Positions 7,119 through 13,909 of a DNA stretch of 15,088 nucleotides are shown here, piece after piece. A program made the translations under genes and the position numbers. The notes beneath the pieces are model-generated. The model ran no database searches. It was not told where the DNA came from and saw only the letters and a list, made by a program, of their open reading frames with translations. Numbering within the stretch: position 1 is the first letter of the stretch; every line of letters starts with the position of its first letter. The DNA comes from JBFKUL01 sp041635755 (lineage in GTDB: Bacteria; Pseudomonadota; Gammaproteobacteria; Burkholderiales; SG8-39), in the NCBI GenBank assembly GCA_041635755.1, contig JBFKUL010000049.1, forward strand, positions 1-15,088, written 5' to 3'.

Positions 7119-9538
7119 ACGACCGCACCGAACTCGAGCGGCTGGCCCCGGCGCCGAGCGCCGAGAAGCCGGATGCGCCGGCGAGGACCAAGACTGCGAC
7201 CGGCTACATCGGCCAGAGCGTGCCGCGCGCCGGCGCGCGCCGCCTGCTGCAGGGGCGCGGCAGCTATACCGACGACCTGAAGCTGCCGCGACTCGCGCAC
7301 GTGGTGTTCTTCCGCAGCCCCTATGCGCACGCCCGCATCCGCAAGCTCGACCTGACGAAAGCGGGTCGCCAGGCGGGCGTGCTCGCCGTCTTCGACGGCC
7401 GCGCCATCGCCGAGTACTGTGCCCCCTGGGTTGCGGTACTCGGGCACCTGAAGGGCATCAAGTCCCCGCCGCAGCACGCGGTCGCGATCGAGCGCGCCTG
7501 CTGGCAGGGCGAGGCGGTGGCGGCGATCGTCGCCGAGAGCCGCGCGCAGGGCGAGGATGCGCTGGCGCACGTCGAAGCCGAGTGGGAAGAGTTGCCGGTG
7601 GTCACCGACATGGAGGACGCGCTCTCCAACCGCAGCGTGATCCACCCCGAGCTCGGCGACAACATCTGCTTCAAGCGCGACTTCGTCACCGAGGGCTTCG
7701 AAGACGCCTTTGCCAAGGCCGATGTGGTGGTGGAGGAGACCTACGGCTTCGGCCGTCACACCGGGGTGACGCTCGAAGGTCGATCGATCGTCGCCGACTA
7801 CAACGCCGGCGAGCACAGCCTCACCGTGTACCACGCGACGCAGGCGCCGCACATGATGCAGGACATCTTCTCGCGCCACCTCAACATTCCCGAGGCGAAC
7901 GTGCGCGTGATCTGCAAGGACGTCGGCGGCTCCTTCGGCATCAAGGTGCACGTGTATCCCGACGAGATGGCGACCGCGGCGATTTCGGTGATGCTGCGCC
8001 GGCCGGTGAAGTTCGTCGCCGATCGGCTCGAGTCGTTCCTCACCGACATCCACGCGCGCGAGCACAAGGCGACGGTGCGCCTCGCCTGCACCAAGGACGG
8101 CAAGATCGTCGGCTTCGATTTGGACGACCTCACCGGCATCGGTCCTTACTCGGTATACCCGCGCACCAGCGGCATCGAGGGCAACCAGGTGGTGAACCTC
8201 ACTGGCGGCCCCTACGCCCACAAGAACTACCGCGCGAAGCTGAACGTGGTGTTCACCAACAAGAACGTCACCTGCCAGTACCGTGCGGTCGGCCACCCGA
8301 TCGCCGTGGCGCTCACCGAGGGCATCGTCGACCTGGCAGCGCAGAAGCTCGGCCTCGACCCGGCCGAATTCCGCCGCCGCAACCTGATCCCGGACGACGC
8401 CTACCCGTACACGTTCCCTTCAGGCCTCAAATTCGAGCAGCTTTCGCACCACCAGTGCCTCGACAAGCTGCTCGAGCTCATGGACTACAAGGGCCTGCGC
8501 GCCGAGCAGAAGAAGTTGCGCGAGAACAAGGTCTATCGCGGCATCGGCCTGGCGGCGATGATCGAGGTGACCAATCCGTCGCCGGCGTTCTACGGCGTGG
8601 GCGGCGCGCGCATCTCGGCACAGGACGGCGCCACCGTGCGTCTCGAGCCAACCGGCATGGTCACCTGCCTGGTGAGCGTGACCGAGCAGGGCCAGGGCAC
8701 TGAGGGCATCTTCGCGCAGGTTTGCGCCACTGCGGTCGGCGTATCGATCGACAAGGTGCGCGTCATCACCGGCGACACCGGCACCACGCCCTACGGCGGC
8801 GGCACCTGGGCCTCGCGCGGCGCCGGCATCGGCGGCGAGGCGCTGCTGCAGGCGGGCAAGGCGCTGCGCGCCAACATCCTCGAGCTGGCGGCTGCGGTAT
8901 TGAATGTCGACAAGAACGCGCTCGACGTGAGCGAAGATGCGGTGCGCGACAAAGCCACCGGGGAGGCGAAGCTGCCGCTCGCCGAGGTCGGGCGCATCGG
9001 CTACTTTCGCCCCGACACGCTGCCGCTCAAGTTCCAGGCCGAGCTCACCGTCACACGCCATTACACCCCGCGCGAGTACGGCTTCACGTTCACCAACGGC
9101 ATCCAAGCTTCGTACGTCGAAGTCGACGCCGACACGGGCTTCGTCAAGCTGCTCAAGCACTGGTGCGTCGAGGACTGCGGCACCGTGATCAACCCCATGC
9201 TGGTCGACGAGCAGATTCGCGGCGGCGTGGTGCAGGGGCTCGGCGGCGCCATGCTCGAGGAGTGCCTCTACAGCGACGAGGGGCAGCTGCTCAACGGCTC
9301 GCTCGCCGATTACCTCGTGCCGATGAGCGGCGACACGCCCGATATCGTCGTGGCGCACATCAGCACGCCGACGAGGCAATCCGAGCTCGGCGCCAAGGGC
9401 GTCGGCGAAGCCGGGACAGCCGGCGCGCCGGGCGCGGTGATGAACGCGATCAACGATGCGCTCGCACCGTTCGGCAAGCGCGTGAACGTGCAGCCGTTTA
9501 CGCCGGAGCGCATACTCAAGGCTCTCGGCAAGATCTAG
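7115..9538 (+). CDS. Molybdopterin-binding (large) subunit of a xanthine dehydrogenase-family hydroxylase, atypical active-site loop
   Basis: An 807-residue catalytic subunit that binds the molybdenum cofactor and hydroxylates a substrate with oxygen from water. The N-terminal hammerhead domain (about 30-145, GYIGQSVPRAGARRLLQGRG onward) is followed by the cofactor-binding domains: GGSFGIK (271-277, GGGFGGK in relatives), TEQGQGT (523-529), GDTGTTPYGGGTWASRG (553-569) and GVGEAG with the catalytic-base glutamate Glu765. The loop that distinguishes subfamilies reads CQYRAVGHP at 387-395. It is neither AYxCSFR of true aerobic CO dehydrogenase nor AYRGAGR of the form II group, so a CO-oxidising role is unlikely and an organic aromatic, heteroaromatic or aldehyde substrate is more likely. 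It overlaps the iron-sulfur gene by four bases and is followed 12 bases later by the cupin gene. Cofactor insertion needs an XdhC/CoxF-like helper, which is not in the window. Confidence 0.95.
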
Positions 9539-9550
9539 CAGGAGGTCCGC

Positions 9551-9907
9551 ATGACCCAAACCGTAGGCAAGAGCGTCCGCAACGAGTTTCCCTGGGGCGT
9601 GATCGAGTGGCTGGCGGGCGCCGAAGTGGGCAACAGCCGCGAGCTTTCGCTTGCCCGCATGTCGCTGCCGGCCGGCAACGCGACCGACGTGCACATCCAC
9701 GGCAACTGCGAGGAGTCGGTCTATGTGGTGCGCGGCCGCGTGGAGTGCACTGCCGATGGCGCGGCGGTGACGCTCGCTCAGGGCGAGCAGACGGTGGTGC
9801 CGCGCGGCGCGGTGCACCGGCTGCGCAATGCGGGTGCGGAGCCCGCGGAGATCATCCTTTCGTATTCCTCGGCGGCGCGAGAGTTCAGGCTCGCGCCCGG
9901 CAACTGA
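9551..9907 (+). CDS. Single-domain cupin protein
   Basis: A 118-residue protein that is essentially one cupin barrel. Motif 1 is Gly42 to Gly62 with metal ligands His48, His50 and Glu55 (HIHGNCEES then VYVVRG); motif 2 is Gly78 to Asn93 with Pro84, Gly86 and the fourth ligand His89 (PRGAVHRLRN). All four ligands are present, so it should bind Fe, Mn, Ni or a similar metal, and an enzymatic role (dioxygenase, isomerase or decarboxylase) is possible; small cupins can also be sensors. The ATG at 9551 follows a near-perfect AGGAGGT at 9540-9546. It sits between the molybdenum subunit gene (12-base gap) and the VOC gene (13-base gap), so it is surely in the same operon. The sequence does not name a substrate. 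Confidence 0.9.
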   Translation: MTQTVGKSVRNEFPWGVIEWLAGAEVGNSRELSLARMSLPAGNATDVHIHGNCEESVYVVRGRVECTADGAAVTLAQGEQTVVPRGAVHRLRNAGAEPAEIILSYSSAAREFRLAPGN

Positions 9908-9909
9908 TC

Positions 9910-9915
9910 AGGAGG
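9910..9915 (+). promoter_or_regulatory. Ribosome binding site AGGAGG that fixes the VOC gene start
   Basis: AGGAGG lies five bases before ATG 9921. It argues for that start and against the longer in-frame reading from 9828, which would overlap the cupin gene by 80 bases with a basic, low-complexity extension. Confidence 0.75.
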
Positions 9916-9920
9916 ACGCG

Positions 9921-10391
9921 ATGCCGCTTTCCGAGCTCAACCATTACTTCGTGCGCGCCAACGACCTCAAGGCGACGCGCGACTTCTACGTCAACGTGCT
10001 CGGCTTCGAGCAGATGCCGCGGCCGGACTTTCCCTTCCCGGGCTACTGGCTCGGCGTGAACGGCAAAATCCAGGTGCACATGGCGCCGCACAACATCCCC
10101 AACAAGGAGATGTATTACCTCGGTACGCCGAAGAACGCCGCCACCGACCAGACCGGCGTGGTCGACCACATCGCCTTTCTCGCCACCGAGCCGCAGGAGT
10201 TCGTCGAACGCTTCCGCAAGCTCGGCCTCGAGTTCCGCCCGCGCTATCTGTCGGATTCGCAGCTCTACCAGCTGATGATCCGCGATCCGAACGGGCTCAT
10301 GATCGAGCTCAATTTCTTCGGTATCACGGACGCCCCGGAGTGGGGCGGCGAGGACTACTCGAAGATGGCGCGCGTCGAGGAGCGGGCGTGA
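9921..10391 (+). CDS. VOC family protein (glyoxalase/extradiol dioxygenase fold)
   Basis: A 156-residue protein made of one pair of VOC modules. The first module begins LNHYFVRANDLKATRDFYVN (6-25) and the second VVDHIAFLATEPQEFVERF (80-98), ending with the typical IRDPNGLMIELNFFG (120-134). Likely metal ligands are His8, His83 and Glu129, the usual His/His/Glu positions, with His53 at the fourth site of glyoxalase-like members. It is half the length of classical two-domain extradiol dioxygenases (about 300 residues), so it could be a small ring-cleavage dioxygenase, a glyoxalase, an epimerase or a lyase. The start at 9921 rests on the ribosome binding site and on the conserved start. Its stop overlaps the GTG of the monooxygenase gene (GTGA), suggesting a functional pair in which the monooxygenase product is the VOC substrate; this is inference. 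Confidence 0.9.
   Translation: MPLSELNHYFVRANDLKATRDFYVNVLGFEQMPRPDFPFPGYWLGVNGKIQVHMAPHNIPNKEMYYLGTPKNAATDQTGVVDHIAFLATEPQEFVERFRKLGLEFRPRYLSDSQLYQLMIRDPNGLMIELNFFGITDAPEWGGEDYSKMARVEERA
10377..10382 (+). promoter_or_regulatory. Ribosome binding site GAGGAG for the GTG-started monooxygenase gene
   Basis: GAGGAG, inside the end of the VOC gene, lies five bases before GTG 10388. It supports that start over an in-frame ATG at 10340, which would run 52 bases into the VOC gene. Confidence 0.6.
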
Positions 10392-11623
10392 ACGCCCCGG
10401 TCGCGCGCGAGCGCACCAAGACCGCGCCGCGCGCCAAGGACTTTTCCTCGGTCGGCTACGACGAGGCGATGGAGCGCGCGCGCGCGCTGGTGCCAGCGCT
10501 GCGCGAGCGCGCCGGACGCGCCGAGGACGCGCGTACGCTGCTGCCCGAGAGCGAGGCCGACCTGCACGCGAGCGGGCTGCTGCGCTTCGCCCAGCCCAAG
10601 CGCTGGGGCGGCATGGAGCTCGATTACGTCGCGCTGTTCGACATTCCGGCCGAGCTCGGGCGCGGCTGCGCCTCGACCTCCTGGAGTTGCGCCAACCTCG
10701 CGATCCACCACTGGATGCTGGCGCTCTACGACGAGCGTGCGCAGGCCGACGTGTGGGATGCGAACCCGGACGCGCTGATCGCCTCGGGCATCGCCTACCC
10801 CCAGGGCAGCGCGCGCCGCGCCGACGGCGGTTTCGTGATCGAGGGGCACTGGAATTTTTCGAGTGGCGTCGACGGCAGCGAGTGGAACATGCTGGCGGTC
10901 ACGGTGCGCGACGGCAAGCAGGTGGTCGACCACCGCATGTGCCTGGTGCCGCGCGGCGAGTTCGAGATCGTCGACGATTGGCACGTGCTCGGCATGCGCG
11001 GCACCGGCTCGAAATCGGTGCGCGTCAAGGATCTGTTCGTGCCCGAGTACCGGGCCCTGTGCATGTACCAGGCGCGCGGCGGTGCCGACTATCCGGGCGC
11101 GAAGGTCAATCCGCACCCGCATTACCGCATCCCGCTTTCGGGACTCGGCTCGCACTGCATCGCGGGCGCCGCGGTCGGCAACGCGCAGGCCGCGCTCGAG
11201 CTGACCACCACCGCGGTCAGCGATCGCACCACCAACTACGCTGCGGCGCGCATGCGCGAGTTCCAGGCGGTGCAGCTGCGCGTGGCCGCGGCCGGCACGC
11301 GCATCGACGCGGCACGCCTCATCGTGCGCAACGACCTGCTCGAAGCGCAGGGCATCGCCGAGGCTGGACGCGCGCCGACGCTAGAGGAAAAGCTGCGCTT
11401 CAAGCGCAACGTCGCCTATGCCGTGCACCTGTGCACTGAGGCGGTCGACAACCTGCACGCCATGGCGGGGGCGCGCGGCATCTACGACCATTATCCGATC
11501 CAGCGCCTGTTCCGCGACGCCCACTCGCTGATGGGGCATATCGGCTTCAGCTGGGACGCGCAGGCCGCGCCCTGGGGCCTCGTTGCCCTGGACGGCGAGT
11601 ACGACGCGCCTCCGACCTTGTAG
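10388..11623 (+). CDS. Acyl-CoA-dehydrogenase-fold flavin-dependent monooxygenase (HsaA/HPAH-C2-like)
   Basis: A 411-residue protein with the acyl-CoA dehydrogenase fold but the signature of group D flavin monooxygenases. It contains FSSGVDGSEWNML (157-169), where the serines contact reduced flavin, then LVPRGEFEIVDDWHVLGMRG (186-205) with TGSK (206-209), and a C-terminal IQRLFRDAHSLMGH (371-384) with His379 and His384 near the flavin in relatives. No glutamate base typical of acyl-CoA dehydrogenases is evident. Enzymes of this kind (HsaA for steroid ring A, HpaB-C2 for 4-hydroxyphenylacetate, DszC for dibenzothiophene) hydroxylate aromatic rings or oxidise heteroatoms using reduced flavin from a separate reductase. 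No reductase gene is present here. GTG 10388 is used because it overlaps the VOC stop and follows GAGGAG. It is the last gene of the cluster. A true acyl-CoA dehydrogenase is a less likely alternative. Confidence 0.87.
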   Translation: MNAPVARERTKTAPRAKDFSSVGYDEAMERARALVPALRERAGRAEDARTLLPESEADLHASGLLRFAQPKRWGGMELDYVALFDIPAELGRGCASTSWSCANLAIHHWMLALYDERAQADVWDANPDALIASGIAYPQGSARRADGGFVIEGHWNFSSGVDGSEWNMLAVTVRDGKQVVDHRMCLVPRGEFEIVDDWHVLGMRGTGSKSVRVKDLFVPEYRALCMYQARGGADYPGAKVNPHPHYRIPLSGLGSHCIAGAAVGNAQAALELTTTAVSDRTTNYAAARMREFQAVQLRVAAAGTRIDAARLIVRNDLLEAQGIAEAGRAPTLEEKLRFKRNVAYAVHLCTEAVDNLHAMAGARGIYDHYPIQRLFRDAHSLMGHIGFSWDAQAAPWGLVALDGEYDAPPTL

Positions 11624-11654
11624 AAAGGCACCGTCGCCCCAGCCACGCCAGAGC

Positions 11655-11683
11655 TGGATAGATATACAGTAATGGCCTATAGT
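11655..11683 (+). promoter_or_regulatory. Candidate promoter before the helicase gene
   Basis: TGGATA (11655-11660) and TATAGT (11678-11683) are spaced by 17 bases and match four and five of six consensus bases. Transcription would start near 11690, so the message would begin at or just before GTG 11691, implying leaderless translation or a start further in. TATACA at 11663-11668 is a competing -10 box. The 58-base gap 11624-11681 also holds a weak CCAGC/GCTGG stem (11639-11657) without a T tract, so no convincing terminator for the upstream cluster. Confidence 0.35.
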
Positions 11684-13787
11684 GGCCGCCGTGGCAACGG
11701 CACTCGCCCCGACTTCGATTTCCGTTTCTGACCGCCTCAACGAGGCGCAGCGCGACGCCGCGCGCTTTGGCACACGCATCGCGGGCCAGGCGTTCCGCTC
11801 CGGTCCGCTGCTGATCATCGCCGGCGCCGGCACCGGCAAGACCAACACGCTTGCGCACCGCGTCGCGCACCTCGTGCTCGAGGGAGTGAGCCCGGAGCGC
11901 ATCCTGTTGCTCACTTTCACGCGCCGCGCCGCAGCCGAGATGACGCGCCGCGCGCAGAACATCGTCGCCGCCACGCTTGCAGAGCGCGCCCCGGGCGCGG
12001 CACCGGCGGTGAAGCTGCCCTGGTCGGGGACGTTTCACGCGATCGCCAACCGCCTCATCCGGCGCCATGCCGCGCGCCTCGGGCTCGACGCGAGCTTCAG
12101 CGTGCTCGACCGCGGCGACGCGGCCGATCTGATGGACGTGGTGCGCCACGAGCTCGGCCTGTCGAAGCTCGAGAAGCGCTTCCCGAGGAAGGACACGTGC
12201 CTCGCGATCTACTCGCACCGCGTCAACACGCAGGGCACCCTGAAACGCACGCTGATCGATACGTTCCCATGGTGCGCCGAGTGGGAAGAGGACCTGACGC
12301 GCCTGTACCGCGCCTATGTCGAGCGAAAGCTCGCCAACCAGGCGCTCGACTACGACGACCTGCTGCTCTACTGGCACGCCATGGTGAGCGAGCCCGCCCT
12401 CGCCGCCGAGATCGGCGCGCAGTTCGACCAGATCCTGGTCGACGAGTACCAGGACACGAACGTGCTGCAGGCGGAGATCCTCAGGGCGCTCCGGCCCTCG
12501 GGCGAGGGCGTCACCGTGGTGGGCGACGACGCGCAGTCGATCTATTCGTTCCGCGCCGCGACCGTGGAGAACATCCTCGGCTTTCCGCAGCAATACGCGC
12601 CCGAGGCAAAGATCATCACGCTCGAGCGCAACTACCGCTCGACGCAAGCGGTGCTCGATGCCGCGAACGCGCTGATCGGCGAAGGCGCGCGGCAGTACCG
12701 CAAGACGCTGCAGGCGACGCGCGGCGCCGGCGAGCGCCCGCGCTACGTCAGCGTCGCGGACGACCAGGCGCAGGCCGACTACGTGGTGGCGCGCGTGCTG
12801 GAAGCGCGCGAGCGCGGCATTACGCTCAAGCGCCAGGCGGTGCTGTTCCGCTCCTCGCACCACAGCGATGCGCTCGAGCTCGAGCTCGTGCGCCGCAACA
12901 TCCCGTACGTGAAGTACGGCGGGCTCAAGTTCCTCGAGGCGGCGCATGTCAAGGATCTGCTCGCGGTGATGCGCTGGGCCGACAATCCGAAAAACCGCGT
13001 CGCGGCGTTCCGCGCGCTGCAGCTGTTGCCCGGGGTCGGGCCGGCAACCGCCGAGCGCTGCTTCGTGCACTTCGAGGCGTCGGGTCACGCCTGGGGCGCG
13101 CTCGCCGGATTCAGCGCGCCGCCTGCGGTGGCGGACGCCTGGCCCGCCTTCGCGGCGCTGATGGCGGCGCTCGCCGCGCCCGAAGGGCCGTGGCAGGGGC
13201 AGCTCGGCCGCGTGCGCGAGTGGTTCGAGCCGATCCTGGAGCAGAAGTACGACTCGGCGCAGGTGCGCTCGGGCGACCTGTGGCAGCTGGAGCGCATCGC
13301 GCAGCAGTACGACACGCGCGAGCGCTTCCTCACCGAGCTCGCGCTCGACCCGCCGCGCGCGAGCGGCGATCTCGCGGGCGCGCCGAATCTCGACGAGGAT
13401 TACCTCGTGCTCTCGACCATCCACTCGGCCAAGGGCCAGGAATGGGACGCCGTGCACGTGCTGAACGTCGCCGACGGCAATTTTCCCTCGGAGTTCTCGA
13501 CCGGCCGGCCCGATCTGATCGAGGAGGAGCGGCGCCTGCTCTATGTCGCCATGACGCGCGCGAAATCGGAGCTCAGCCTGATCGCGCCGCTGCGCTACTA
13601 CGTGACGCAGCAGGCAAAGCGCGGCGACGCGCACGTCTACGGTGCGACCAGCCGCTTCATGACGCGCGCGCTGATGGCGCGCCTCGCGCAGGTGACCTGG
13701 CCGCCGGCCGAGAGCAAAATGGAGCACACGGCACGCGAGACGGCCGCGGTCGACGTGGCAGGCAAGCTGCGCGCGTTCTGGTCCTAG
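11682..13787 (+). CDS. UvrD/Rep-family superfamily 1A DNA helicase
   Basis: A 701-residue ATP-dependent DNA helicase, close to the length of UvrD and Rep. Motifs in order: Q-motif LNEAQRDAA (19-27), Walker A AGAGTGKT (47-54), TFTRRAAAEMTRR just after, GTFHAIANR, Walker B ILVDEYQDTN (251-260), motif III GDDAQSIYSFRA (281-292), ERNYRST, motif V STIHSAKGQEWD (578-589) and motif VI EEERRLLYVAMTRAK (614-628). All catalytic residues are intact, so it should unwind DNA in repair or replication restart. No nuclease domain or RecB partner is seen. The start is uncertain: GTG 11682 is taken, but GTG 11691 is in frame and neither has a clear ribosome binding site; the conserved part begins near residue 18. 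It is probably not part of the catabolic cluster, from which it is separated by 58 bases. Confidence 0.93.
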   Translation: MAAVATALAPTSISVSDRLNEAQRDAARFGTRIAGQAFRSGPLLIIAGAGTGKTNTLAHRVAHLVLEGVSPERILLLTFTRRAAAEMTRRAQNIVAATLAERAPGAAPAVKLPWSGTFHAIANRLIRRHAARLGLDASFSVLDRGDAADLMDVVRHELGLSKLEKRFPRKDTCLAIYSHRVNTQGTLKRTLIDTFPWCAEWEEDLTRLYRAYVERKLANQALDYDDLLLYWHAMVSEPALAAEIGAQFDQILVDEYQDTNVLQAEILRALRPSGEGVTVVGDDAQSIYSFRAATVENILGFPQQYAPEAKIITLERNYRSTQAVLDAANALIGEGARQYRKTLQATRGAGERPRYVSVADDQAQADYVVARVLEARERGITLKRQAVLFRSSHHSDALELELVRRNIPYVKYGGLKFLEAAHVKDLLAVMRWADNPKNRVAAFRALQLLPGVGPATAERCFVHFEASGHAWGALAGFSAPPAVADAWPAFAALMAALAAPEGPWQGQLGRVREWFEPILEQKYDSAQVRSGDLWQLERIAQQYDTRERFLTELALDPPRASGDLAGAPNLDEDYLVLSTIHSAKGQEWDAVHVLNVADGNFPSEFSTGRPDLIEEERRLLYVAMTRAKSELSLIAPLRYYVTQQAKRGDAHVYGATSRFMTRALMARLAQVTWPPAESKMEHTARETAAVDVAGKLRAFWS

Positions 13788-13794
13788 CCGACGC

Positions 13795-13806
13795 GGCAGC
13801 GCTGCC
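13795..13806. repeat. Perfect 12-base palindrome GGCAGCGCTGCC after the helicase stop
   Basis: The palindrome begins seven bases after the helicase TAG. As RNA it can only form a four-base-pair stem with a GCGC loop and is not followed by a T run, so it is a poor intrinsic terminator. It could be a protein-binding site or chance in GC-rich DNA. A second inverted repeat, CAGGG-GG-CCCTG (13818-13829), lies just downstream. Confidence 0.35.
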
Positions 13807-13827
13807 CTTCCAATGTCCAGGGGGCCC

Positions 13828-13836
13828 TGATCTAAT
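13828..13836 (+). promoter_or_regulatory. Candidate extended -10 promoter (TGATCTAAT) for the MFS transporter gene
   Basis: TG-A-TCTAAT fits the extended -10 pattern TGnTATAAT with one mismatch. The expected -35 position reads TTCCAA (13808-13813, 17-base spacing), a partial match. The leader to ATG 13910 would be about 67 nt. The box overlaps the end of the CAGGG/CCCTG inverted repeat, which might be an operator. The rest of the gap 13788-13909 shows nothing recognisable. Confidence 0.35.
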
Positions 13837-13909
13837 GCGCTGAGACGCACTCGGTCGATGCGGGGTGGCAGGTGCACCGGGTCGACCAAGATCTCCTTCC
13901 GGGGGCGCC

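Noticed and set aside
8420..9817. A 465-codon minus-strand open frame opposite the Mo subunit and cupin genes
   Set aside because: It spans the junction of two well-supported plus-strand genes and resembles no protein family.
11639..11657. Terminator after the monooxygenase gene
   Set aside because: The CCAGC/GCTGG stem has five base pairs, a nine-base loop and no T run.
13795..13829. Intrinsic terminator after the helicase
   Set aside because: Both palindromes form very short stems or impossible two-base loops and no T tract follows; kept only as a repeat.
11547..13889. A 780-codon open frame on the minus strand opposite the helicase
   Set aside because: Low-complexity Arg/Val/Leu/His composition, no domain, complementary to intact helicase motifs; an antisense artefact of GC-rich codon bias.
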